NCBI GenBank assembly: GCA_017472605.1
Contig: JAFUPV010000002.1
Location: 124,001 to 188,000 of the forward strand
Direction of reading: 5' to 3'
Length of the DNA stretch: 64,000 nucleotides
Source of the DNA: Lachnospiraceae bacterium
Lineage (GTDB): Bacteria > Bacillota > Clostridia > Lachnospirales > Lachnospiraceae
Shown in pieces: positions 42,871 to 51,234 of this stretch. The notes under the pieces were generated by a model. It searched no databases. It had not been told where the DNA came from and was given only the letters and a program-made list of their open reading frames with translations. Position 1 is the stretch's first letter, and each line of letters starts with the position of its first letter. Made by a program: the position numbers and the translations under genes.

Positions 42871-44547
42871 TTACCCTTTTACTGCTCCGATCATGACACC
42901 TTTTGTAAAGAACTTCTGGACAAAAGGATAGACAATCAGGATCGGAACCACAGTCACAATCGTGGTTGCCAGCTTGACAGCCTGTGACGGCGGTTTTCCG
43001 TTTGTACCAAAATCGATGGGACTTCCGGACAGATCGAATCCCTGCGCAAGCAGGACAATGGAACGCAGAATCAGTTGTGCCGTCTGCTTTGCCGTATCAT
43101 TGATGTACAGCATACAATTGAAATAATCATTCCAGTATGAAACCGCATAAAACAGACTGATGGAGGCCAGTACCGGTTTTGACAGCGGCACAATGATCCG
43201 GATAAAAATGCTGAAATCGCTGCAGCCGTCGATGACAGCTGCTTCTGTCAGCTCCTTTGGCATCCCCTCAAAGAAATTCTTGATGATCACCATGTTAAAC
43301 GCACTCATTGCACCCGGCAGGATCAATGCGCCATAGCTGTCAATCAGGTTCAGTGATTTCACCAGCAGATAGTTGGGAATAATTCCACCGGAAAACACCA
43401 TCGTCACAATAACCATGTTCAGGACAGCCGTTCTTCCTACAAAATCCTTTCTGGACAGCGGATAGGCAAAGGTCGATGACAGACCCATCGCAACTGCCGT
43501 TCCAAGAAATGTTACAAGCACCGAATTCTTTAATCCCTGAATGATTCTTCCGTCATCAATGATAAACTTATATGCATTCAGAGAAAAGGTTCTCGGAATG
43601 ATCAGAAACGGCCGTTCATACAGCTCTCTTTCCGTTGCAAACGATCCTCCAAAAATATACAGAAACGGAAGGTTCGTTGACAGCACCATCACGCATCCGA
43701 CCACACCTTTGAAAATTCCAACCGCCGTCGCAAAGGAATACTGGCCATTGGAAATACCAATTCGATATACATAGGTATCAAATACCTCCGCAACGGAGCG
43801 GTTCAGCGCATTGGACATCAGATAGATCTGCTCATATCCGGTGTTCAGCAAAGAGCCAACACGCAGGATCAGCATAATAACAATCGTGCCCTTAATTTCG
43901 GGAAGCGTAATATACCACATCTGGCGCCATCTTCCGGCACCATCCACCTTTGCAGCTTCGTAAAGATGAACATCCACACCGGCCAGCGCCGCCAGGAATA
44001 CGATCATTCCCCAGCCGGTCTCCTTCCAGATGTTCTGGATAATAATGATTGGTCTGAAATATTCCGTTCCGGACAGGAAAGGAAGGGTATGGCCAATCAG
44101 TTTTTCCGTTACCATGTTGATAAAGCCCGTATCTTCGTTGCACAGGACATAGGTAATACTGGCAACGATTACAAACGAAATAAAATGAGGAATATAGATC
44201 ATTGTCTGAACAATACTCTTAAACCGGTAGTTTCTGATCTCATTCAGCAAAAGGGCTGTAATAATCGGCATTGGAAAATAGAAAATCAGGTTCAGCACCG
44301 ATATCCAGAGGGTATTTACCATCAGCTTCTTAAAATCACTTCCTGAAAACAGGAAGATGAAATGCTTCAGTCCAACAAACGGGCTTTCTGTCAGACCGAG
44401 AAACGGATTATAATTTTGAAATGCGATCACCAATCCTCCCAGCGGAATGTATTTAAATACAATCAGATAAACAAATCCCGGAAGAAGCATTGCATATAAC
44501 ATCCAGTGTTTCTTTATGTAGGAAAGCCTTCTGCGCTTCTTTCTCAT
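42871..44547 (-). CDS. Fused sugar ABC permease (LplB-like plus YtcP/LplC-like)
   Basis: 558 residues, about the sum of two permeases minus 40-50 residues. Residues 1-292 are an LplB-type permease through its sixth helix, with the EAA loop EAAKVDGAGRWRQMWYITLP. At residue 293 (DNA near 43671) the sequence switches to LPFLYIFGGSFATERELYERP, the middle of the first helix of a YtcP/LplC-type permease, and continues to its normal end with the second EAA loop EAAVIDGCSDFSIFIRIIVP. The end of the first protein and the start of the second are missing, so a deletion appears to have joined two adjacent genes in frame. Helix count suggests the second half may be inserted the wrong way round. No ATPase gene is nearby. 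Confidence 0.82.
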   Translation of the reverse strand: MRKKRRRLSYIKKHWMLYAMLLPGFVYLIVFKYIPLGGLVIAFQNYNPFLGLTESPFVGLKHFIFLFSGSDFKKLMVNTLWISVLNLIFYFPMPIITALLLNEIRNYRFKSIVQTMIYIPHFISFVIVASITYVLCNEDTGFINMVTEKLIGHTLPFLSGTEYFRPIIIIQNIWKETGWGMIVFLAALAGVDVHLYEAAKVDGAGRWRQMWYITLPEIKGTIVIMLILRVGSLLNTGYEQIYLMSNALNRSVAEVFDTYVYRIGISNGQYSFATAVGIFKGVVGCVMVLSTNLPFLYIFGGSFATERELYERPFLIIPRTFSLNAYKFIIDDGRIIQGLKNSVLVTFLGTAVAMGLSSTFAYPLSRKDFVGRTAVLNMVIVTMVFSGGIIPNYLLVKSLNLIDSYGALILPGAMSAFNMVIIKNFFEGMPKELTEAAVIDGCSDFSIFIRIIVPLSKPVLASISLFYAVSYWNDYFNCMLYINDTAKQTAQLILRSIVLLAQGFDLSGSPIDFGTNGKPPSQAVKLATTIVTVVPILIVYPFVQKFFTKGVMIGAVKG

Positions 44548-44558
44548 ATCCCATCCTC

Positions 44559-45515
44559 CTACTTCACTCCATTTACCACATTCTGAGGTGTTCCATTTTT
44601 GAACTGGATCAGATTTTCAACCGCTGTGTCCATCAAACGCTGACGCGCCTCCTTCGACGCCCATGCGATGTGAGGTGTCATGATGATATTTGGTGCATGG
44701 AGCAGCGGATTTTCCTCTCGAACCGGTTCAACAGAAACCACATCCACAGCTGCGCCTGCCACCTTTCCGCTTCTGAGTGCCGAAGCCAGATCCTCTTCGC
44801 AGATCAGCGGACCGCGGGATGTATTGATCAGAATCACACCATCCTTCATCTTTCCAATCGTTTCTTCACAGACGATGCCCTCCGTCTCCCCTGTCAGCGG
44901 ACAATGCAGAGAAATCACATCTGCCTGCTTCAGCAATTCATCCAGCGTCACAAACGAGACGGTTTCTTCCTTGCCGGGATGTCTGGTATATACCAGCACA
45001 TGCATTCCAAATGCCTGTGCAAGCTGTGCCGTCCGTTTTCCGATTTTTCCATATCCAATGATTCCCAGACATTTTCCTTTCAGCTCAATCAGCGGATATT
45101 CCCAGTAGCACCAGTCCGGATTCTGTGTCCAATTTCCTTTTCTGACCGACTGATCGTGAGCGCCCACATGATGGCAGACCTCCAGAAGCAGCGCCATTGC
45201 AAACTGAGCAACTGCGTCAGTTCCATAGGATGGAACGTTGCAGACATAAACTCCTTTTTCCCTGGCTGCTTCCACATCAATTACATTGAACCCGGTAGCA
45301 AGCACGCCGATGAACTTCAGATTGGGACATTTTTCAAGGATATCTCTGGAAATCGGTGTCTTGTTCACAAAGATCGCTTCCGCATCCCCGATTCTGCCGA
45401 CAATTTCAGAGAGCGGTGTTCGGTCATATACCGTCAGATCACCTTCTCCGGCCATCGCCTCCCAGGATAAATCTCCCGGATTTTCTGTATACCCATCCAA
45501 TACAACAATCTTCAT
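44559..45515 (-). CDS. D-2-hydroxyacid dehydrogenase (NAD-dependent)
   Basis: 318 residues. The Rossmann motif GIIGYGKIGKRTAQLAQAFG, the catalytic Arg in INTSRGPLI, Glu in VVSVEP and His in MTPHIAWASKEARQ are all present. Family members reduce 2-keto acids such as hydroxypyruvate or glyoxylate to D-2-hydroxyacids, or run the reverse. The start at 45515 has AAAGGAG six bases upstream. It lies between the lyase and permease genes in the sigma-54-linked unit, suggesting it processes a hydroxy or keto acid made or taken up there. The substrate cannot be fixed from sequence. Confidence 0.92.
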   Translation of the reverse strand: MKIVVLDGYTENPGDLSWEAMAGEGDLTVYDRTPLSEIVGRIGDAEAIFVNKTPISRDILEKCPNLKFIGVLATGFNVIDVEAAREKGVYVCNVPSYGTDAVAQFAMALLLEVCHHVGAHDQSVRKGNWTQNPDWCYWEYPLIELKGKCLGIIGYGKIGKRTAQLAQAFGMHVLVYTRHPGKEETVSFVTLDELLKQADVISLHCPLTGETEGIVCEETIGKMKDGVILINTSRGPLICEEDLASALRSGKVAGAAVDVVSVEPVREENPLLHAPNIIMTPHIAWASKEARQRLMDTAVENLIQFKNGTPQNVVNGVK

Positions 45516-45529
45516 TTGAATCTCCTTTC

Positions 45530-46438
45530 TCATTCCTGCGGAACAAAACATGGTTGTTTGCTAATCATGATCTGGTGTCCGCTATAATTTCCATTTACTT
45601 CTGCCCGCAGTGTTCTCGCCGTTTCCAATAACCGTTCGAAATGAATTCCTGTCTCATATCCTTCCCGCTCCAGCATATAAACCAGATCTTCCGTTGCCGT
45701 GTTTCCGGTTGCTCCCGGTGCAAAAGGACAGCCGCCAAGACCTCCCACCGCAGTCTGCACTTCATCCACCCCGGCCTGAATTGCCGCATAGCTGTTGATC
45801 ATACCCATGTTTCTTGTATCATGAATGTGGATATTCCATTGAAACTGGGGATATCGCGCTTTTACATTGGCAATCATCCGCTGAACCTGGGACGGATGAG
45901 CAATTCCTATGGTATCACACAGCGTAAATGATCGGATTCCCATCGAAGCCAGTGTTTCAATCATCCAGTACAGCTGCGTTTCCGGAATTTCGCCTTCAAA
46001 GGGGCAGCCGAACACGGTCGCAATGTCAACTGTCAGCTTTCGATCAGAAAAGGTTTCTCTGATTTTCCGGATTTCTTCGTAAGACTGCTCATGTGTCCGC
46101 TTGACATTGGCCAAATTGTGGGACTGACTGAGGGATATGACCGGAGTCAGTTCTTTCAGTCCGGCTTCCACAGCTTTCTGCGCTCCAATAAAATTTGGTA
46201 CCAGCGCAAACAGCTCTTTGTCCGGATACTCCTCCAGAATGGTCTTTGCAACGATTTCTGCATCCTGCATCTGAGGAATTGCTTTCGGACTGACAAAGGA
46301 CGTAATCTGGACTTTTTGAATTCCTGCTTCCAGCAATCCGCGGATCACATCCAGTTTTTTCTGAACAGGGATTGGCTCTTTTATACTCTGAAACCCGTCA
46401 CGGGGTCCAACCTCAACAATCTTCACTCGTCTCTTCAT
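45530..46438 (-). CDS. HMG-CoA-lyase-family enzyme
   Basis: 302 residues, TIM-barrel of the HMGL-like family. Signatures: VEVGPRDGFQS with metal-binding Asp, the metal-binding NIHIHDTRNMG and the active-site Cys loop GGLGGCPFAPGATGN. It cleaves a 3-hydroxyacyl-CoA into acetyl-CoA plus a keto product; HMG-CoA to acetoacetate is the classical reaction, but relatives act on other 3-hydroxy-3-methyl substrates. The start overlaps the CoA-transferase stop by one base (TGATG). Pairing with a CoA-transferase indicates activation of a free acid to the CoA ester followed by aldol cleavage. Confidence 0.92.
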   Translation of the reverse strand: MKRRVKIVEVGPRDGFQSIKEPIPVQKKLDVIRGLLEAGIQKVQITSFVSPKAIPQMQDAEIVAKTILEEYPDKELFALVPNFIGAQKAVEAGLKELTPVISLSQSHNLANVKRTHEQSYEEIRKIRETFSDRKLTVDIATVFGCPFEGEIPETQLYWMIETLASMGIRSFTLCDTIGIAHPSQVQRMIANVKARYPQFQWNIHIHDTRNMGMINSYAAIQAGVDEVQTAVGGLGGCPFAPGATGNTATEDLVYMLEREGYETGIHFERLLETARTLRAEVNGNYSGHQIMISKQPCFVPQE

Positions 46439-47628
46439 CAGATCACCTTCTCTTCTTCCAGTCGGATACATTCCTCTTCTGTATAACCCAGTTCCTCCAT
46501 CAGTACCATCCGGTTATGCTGTCCAAGCAGCGGCGCCGGTGTATGGATCTCAATCCTGTTATTCGTAAATTTCAGCTGATTTCCTGTCAATTTCACCTTT
46601 CCCGCCACCGGATGTTCCACCTCGACAAACATCTCTCTGGCACCTGCTATGTGGGGATCTGTTACTACCTGATCGATTCGGTTTACCGGAGCCGCTGGAA
46701 TTCCTTTCTGAAGCAGAATCTCCACAATTTCCGAAACGGTTCGTTCTTTCGTCCATCCCTCAATAATCGGCTTCAATAATCCATGATTTTTCACCCGATC
46801 CAGATTGGAATCAAACTGTTCCTCCTGCAGCCGCTCATCCGGAATGATGGTTTTCAGAATTCCATATAATTTGTCATTTCCACAGGCGATAATTGCCATT
46901 CCGTCCCTGGCTTCAAACGAATCGTAGGGATAAATAGCCTCATAGCGGTTTCCAATCCTGTCCGGTATCCGTCCCGTACAAAGATAAATCATGTTAATGA
47001 TTTCCAGTGCGGAGACGGTAGAATCCACCAGTGAAACATCCACCTTATCTCCAATTCCCGTTTTCAGACGGTTGCTGTAGGCAGCCAGAACGCCAATACA
47101 GCAGCTCAGACCTCCTACCACATCAGAAATCGCTGTTCCTGTCCTCGTCGGCGGTGTGTCCGGCCAGCCGGTGGTACTCATCAGACCGCTCATCGCCTGA
47201 CCGATGATATCGTATCCGGCACGTTTGCTGTATGGACCATAATGTCCGAACCCGGATACCGCTCCATATACGATTGCCGGATTGAGTTTCTTCAGATCTT
47301 CATATCCAAGCCCCAGTTTTTCCATTACGCCCGGCCGGAAATTTTCCAGAACGATATCGCTCTTTTTTACCAGCTCCTTAAAAATTTCTTTTCCCTTTTC
47401 CGTTTTCAGATCCAGTGTAATCCCCCGCTTATTCCGATTGAGATTCATGAAATACGCGCTTTCCCCATTTACAATCGGTGCATTTTTTCTTGCATCGTCA
47501 CCGCCGTCTCTTCGTTCAATTTTTATGACATCCGCGCCCATATCCGCCAGCATCATGCCGCAGTACGGACCAGCGAGAACTCTTGTCAGATCCAGAACCT
47601 TTACGCCGCTTAATAATCCCTGTGCCAT
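46438..47628 (-). CDS. Family III CoA-transferase (CaiB/BaiF type)
   Basis: 396 residues, normal length. It starts MAQGLLSGVKVLDLTRVLAGPYCGMMLADMGADVIKIE, the hallmark N-terminus, and contains NRNKRGITLDLKTEKGKEIF, ENFRPGVMEKLGLGYEDL and AGYDIIGQAMSGLMSTTG. Such enzymes move CoA between carboxylic acids through a covalent Asp intermediate. The start at 47628 has GGAGG; an open stretch of 85 codons before it covers the promoter region and is not coding. It is the first gene after the sigma-54 promoter at 47663-47679. Confidence 0.93.
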   Translation of the reverse strand: MAQGLLSGVKVLDLTRVLAGPYCGMMLADMGADVIKIERRDGGDDARKNAPIVNGESAYFMNLNRNKRGITLDLKTEKGKEIFKELVKKSDIVLENFRPGVMEKLGLGYEDLKKLNPAIVYGAVSGFGHYGPYSKRAGYDIIGQAMSGLMSTTGWPDTPPTRTGTAISDVVGGLSCCIGVLAAYSNRLKTGIGDKVDVSLVDSTVSALEIINMIYLCTGRIPDRIGNRYEAIYPYDSFEARDGMAIIACGNDKLYGILKTIIPDERLQEEQFDSNLDRVKNHGLLKPIIEGWTKERTVSEIVEILLQKGIPAAPVNRIDQVVTDPHIAGAREMFVEVEHPVAGKVKLTGNQLKFTNNRIEIHTPAPLLGQHNRMVLMEELGYTEEECIRLEEEKVI

Positions 47629-47662
47629 CCGCGCTCCTCCTTTTCCTTTTACCTGTTTAAAT

Positions 47663-47679
47663 AGCAAGTTCCGTGCCAA
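47663..47679 (-). promoter_or_regulatory. Sigma-54 (-24/-12) promoter of the CoA-transferase unit
   Basis: On the minus strand TTGGCACGGAACTTGCT matches the sigma-54 consensus (TTGGCACGNNNNTTGCW) at every defined position. It ends 34 bases before the CoA-transferase start. A sigma-54 gene and an activator gene lie directly upstream. Confidence 0.93.
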
Positions 47680-47732
47680 CTTTTTTTCGACGGATTTTAA
47701 GGCGTTTTCCGTCATTTTCCACCTTGTTCCTG

Positions 47733-47782
47733 TTTCATTTTTTGAATTCCGCCATTTTTTGAAACATTTTTCACTGTTTCCA
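47733..47782. promoter_or_regulatory. Candidate enhancer sites for the sigma-54 activator
   Basis: TGTTTCA (47733-47739), TGAAACA (47762-47768) and TGTTTC (47777-47782) form inverted pairs 54 to 119 bases upstream of the -24/-12 element, the usual position of activator sites. The TTTCA/TGAAA half-sites resemble those bound by PrpR-type regulators. Confidence 0.5.
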
Positions 47783-47842
47783 TTCACAGCCGCCTGAAAG
47801 CAGCTCTCTTTCTGTGAAATATTTTCATCAAAAAAATTCCAC

Positions 47843-47873
47843 ACAAAAAAGCAGAGACTTCCGTCCCTGCTTT
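47843..47873 (-). terminator. Intrinsic terminator of the rpoN-activator operon
   Basis: AAAGCAGGGAC and GTCTCTGCTTT pair on the minus strand (one G-U) around GGAA and are followed by a T6 run, 15 bases after the activator stop. Confidence 0.88.
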
Positions 47874-47887
47874 CCATAATCATTCAT

Positions 47888-49673
47888 TTATTTTTTGTTT
47901 TTTTCTTTCCGCCACAGAGTAGTCCTGCTGATTCCAAGTTTTTCTGCCAGCTGATCCTTGCTGTATCGGAAAATTTCTGTAAGCTCTGTAAGCATCGCCT
48001 CGGGAATCTCCTTTTCACCAGGTGTATAGCTGTATCGCCTGAGAATATCCCGGAATAACCGTTCTTCTCCAATTGCCCTTACAATGCAGCGCTTTACATA
48101 TCCACTGTTTTTGTTCAGATTTGACTGCATGTACAGAGAATATCGTTCACATACATTCTGCAGCTCTCTTACATTGCCCGGCCATGAATATGCCTTCAGG
48201 ACTTCCCCAATGCCGTTTTCCATACTACCGCGATCTTCCCCATTGGCGCAGAAGAACCGGAACAGCTCAATCACATCATTCTCCCGCTCCCGAAGCGGAG
48301 GAAGCTGAAGCTCCAAAATGTTCAGGCGGTACAAAAGGTCTCTTCGAAAACACGCCGAATCCATCTGTTCCAGATTTCGGTTGGTAGCAGAAATAATTCT
48401 TGCATTGATTGGTATCACACGGTCTCCGCCGATATGCATTACTTCTTTTTCCTGCAGAACACGCAGCAGCCGTGACTGAAGGCTGGGATTGATTTCTCCA
48501 ATCTCATCCAGAAACAGTGTTCCATTCTCCGCCAGTTCAAAGAGTCCCGGTTTTCCGCCTTTACGGCCTCCGGTAAACGCACCTTCATCATAACCAAACA
48601 GTTCCGATTCCAGAAGATTCTCCGGCAATGCGGCACAATTAATTCCAATAAATGGACCTGCCGCTCTTCGGCTGTTTTTATGAATGCTTTGTGCAAGAAT
48701 TTCTTTTCCAACTCCGGTTTCCCCATAAATCAGCACGTTTGCATCGCTTCCCGCGAAAAACTTTGCGCCTGCGATGCATTCTTTCATCCGATAGGAAGAT
48801 CCGATCAGATCTTTAAAGGTATATTTGCTTTCAAATCCTTTTCTTCGATCCTTTTCCTCGCGCTTCATCTGCGATTTCTGCTGTTCTGAAACCTCTGACA
48901 GGATACAGATGTTCCCTATGTAACGCCCTCTTGCGTCTTCAATCCGGACGAATCGACGCACCAGACTTCGTTTTTGAATCTGTACCGAAACCGTCTGCTC
49001 CTTTTCTCCAGATTCAACAAACGCCTCCAGATGCCCTTCCGGCAGCACAATCTGAAGATATTCTCCTTTTGTCACCTTCCGATTCTCCGGAAGATATTTC
49101 TTTGTACTTTCGCTGAAATCCAGAATACATCCATTGGCATCCGTTAAAATGATTCCATCCAGACTGTAATTCAAAAATGGACATGGATTTGATGCCGGTT
49201 TTCTCTGCCATTTCCACCGCATGAGCGCCTCCGATGACCACATCAAACCGTTCTGGTGTCAGCTGATTCATCAGGTCCCAGGTATCCTCATAGATGATAT
49301 TCTCCACCATGATCTGTGCCGCGTTCAGATAACGGATTAATTCCTGGCTTATGGGTTCCCGATACGTTACAATCGCAATCCGTTTTCCAATCTTCTGACT
49401 GTTGCTGACTGCCAGAAGATAATCGACACTGTTAATCTGGTAATCCAGAACCGGTATGTTGCAGAAGTCTTTAATGATTTTCGCATTTGCGCCTCCGGCT
49501 AAAATAATTTCTGTTCCAAGCGCAATTTTTTTCTCAATTTCCGGCAGTACCCGTTCCCGTAACCCGCTTACCAGCTCAATCTCCAGCTCCGGATCCTCGA
49601 TCTGACTTACCGTATCCCGCACCAGATCATCCAGACTCAAATATGTGACACAACAAATTTTATATTTATTCAT
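47888..49673 (-). pseudogene. PrpR-type sigma-54 activator, frameshifted and shortened
   Basis: Two overlapping frames. The first (49673 to 49014) holds a PrpR_N sensor domain (GTEIILAGGANAKIIKD, IPVLDYQINSVDYLLAV, FDVVIGGAHAVEMAEKTGIKSM). The second (open from 49246, ending at 47888) holds a PAS-like segment (SLDGIILTDANGCILDFS), the AAA+ domain with Walker A GETGVGKEIL, the sigma-54 contact loop EGAFTGGRKGG, Walker B NGTLFLDEIGEI and a Fis-type helix (LAEKLGISRTTLWRKEK). The switch is at five A (49173-49177). Removing one base joins KSMSI to LNYSLDG, but the helical linker that normally follows the PrpR_N domain (often EESIRxA...) is still absent, so a deletion also seems likely. Its ATG overlaps the rpoN stop. 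Confidence 0.8.
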
Positions 49674-51010
49674 TTGTTTCCTTTCTTTCGTTCAAAACTG
49701 GAACCGATTCCCATCTGTTCTCTGTATTTTGCTGCTGCACGCCTGGATACGGTAATTCCCTGCCGCCTGAGACATTCCACAAGCTCTGCATCACTGTATG
49801 GACGCATCTTTGATTCCCCATCAATCAGATCCCGTATCCGCTCTTTCACCTCAAACGCGGTATGTTCTCCGACTGCCGCATTTCCGCAGAACAGCTCACT
49901 CATAAGCATGGTACCGCAGGGAAACTGAAGATACTTATCGTTCACAGCACGCCCGACTGTCGATTCATGGAGAGAGGTCAGCAAACCGATTTCTCTTCTT
50001 GTCATCGGACGCATCCGCCCTTTCCCCAGAAAAAATGCTTCCTGCTTTTCTGCAATGGAACCGGCAATTGCCCGCAGCGTCCGTTTTCGCCGCTCAATTC
50101 CGTCAAGAATCCACCTGGCTCTTCGCCATCGCTCCAGCAGATATCCTCTCAATTCGCTGTCCTTTGTTTCCGATACCATCTTCGCATAATAGCTGCTGAT
50201 GGAATAGCAGTCCGATTCCGATTCATTCAGCTGCACACACCAGGTTCCGTCAGACCAGGTAAGAACAAGATCCGGAATGATGAACATGGTTTGCTCCGTT
50301 TTTGCCTGTGCCAACGGAAACGGATTCAGCTTTCGAATCACTGCTTCGCACTTTCTTACTTCCTGCTCCGATATTCCCAGAAACTGCGCCAGTTTTTCAT
50401 ATTCTCCATTCGCAAGCTCTTCCAGATACTCCTCAATAATCCGGTAAATATTGCGATTTGTTATTCCCAGTTTCTGTACCTGCCTGGAAAGACATTGTGA
50501 CAAATTTTCAGAAAAGATCCCCACCGGTTCCATTTCCTGCAAAATCCGAAGACATTTTTCTGCCAGCGCAGCCTCGATTCCAAGGATATCCGCCATTTCT
50601 GTCAGTGGCACCGCCAGATATCCCTTCTCATCCAGAAAATCGAACATCTCTCTCATAATGAGCAGTTCTTCTTTTGTTACCTGTCCGGCATCAATTTGGA
50701 GAAGCAGTTCTTCCGGTTCCAGATCATCCTTATACCCGATTGAATCCGGCTGATTTCTGTCTTCTTCCTCTTCTTCCCAGATATCTGATATGGATTGGTC
50801 TGCTCCATGCGAAATCATTGCCAATTCCGACACAGTCAGTTCCGTCCTTTTTTGCACCGGATCATATTCCAGAAACGGATTCTCTTCAAATTCACGTTTC
50901 AGATACTGATCCAACTCCAGGCTGTTAAGGGACAGAATCTCCAAAGACTGCATCTGCTGAATCGATATTGCGGTTTTCTGTTCGACTGTAATCTGATTGC
51001 GCAGTTCCAT
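49670..51010 (-). CDS. rpoN: RNA polymerase sigma-54 factor
   Basis: 446 residues. Region I is the Gln/Leu-rich N-terminus (ITVEQKTAISIQQMQSLEILSLNSLELDQYL), region II is acidic (EEEEEDRN), and region III contains the core-binding part, the helix-turn-helix and the C-terminal RpoN box VSRRAAAKYREQMGI. GGGAGG precedes the ATG at 51010. Its stop overlaps the start of a PrpR-type activator (ATGA), so this factor seems dedicated to the adjacent sigma-54 promoter, although it may serve other promoters too. The promoter at 51041-51070 carries an inverted repeat, suggesting repression or autoregulation. Confidence 0.95.
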   Translation of the reverse strand: MELRNQITVEQKTAISIQQMQSLEILSLNSLELDQYLKREFEENPFLEYDPVQKRTELTVSELAMISHGADQSISDIWEEEEEDRNQPDSIGYKDDLEPEELLLQIDAGQVTKEELLIMREMFDFLDEKGYLAVPLTEMADILGIEAALAEKCLRILQEMEPVGIFSENLSQCLSRQVQKLGITNRNIYRIIEEYLEELANGEYEKLAQFLGISEQEVRKCEAVIRKLNPFPLAQAKTEQTMFIIPDLVLTWSDGTWCVQLNESESDCYSISSYYAKMVSETKDSELRGYLLERWRRARWILDGIERRKRTLRAIAGSIAEKQEAFFLGKGRMRPMTRREIGLLTSLHESTVGRAVNDKYLQFPCGTMLMSELFCGNAAVGEHTAFEVKERIRDLIDGESKMRPYSDAELVECLRRQGITVSRRAAAKYREQMGIGSSFERKKGNK

Positions 51011-51040
51011 CTCTTTTCCTCCCGAAAGTATTCTGATACT

Positions 51041-51080
51041 AGAATAGCACATGCCTTTTTGCGGTGTCAATAAGGCATGT
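51041..51080 (-). promoter_or_regulatory. rpoN promoter with overlapping inverted repeat
   Basis: Minus strand -35 TTGACA (51070-51065), 18-base spacer, -10 TATTCT (51046-51041). Perfect arms ACATGCCTT (51049-51057) and AAGGCATGT (51072-51080) flank the -35 box, placing one arm in the spacer, as for a repressor operator. Confidence 0.6.
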
Positions 51081-51234
51081 ACCTGCTCTTCTGGTCTCTT
51101 TCCCGGCGCACATAAAACTTTCCATATAACAAACAAGAAATTCCATACTGTTTTTTCCTGTTTTCTGATACGATAAAATCAGCTTACCAGAAGTATATAC
51201 ATTTGTTTTCAAATTACATTACAGGAGGGATTTT

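Noticed and set aside
47629-47883. N-terminal extension of the CoA-transferase by 85 residues
   Set aside because: The stretch contains the sigma-54 promoter and enhancer sites, and the family N-terminus with its ribosome site begins at 47628.
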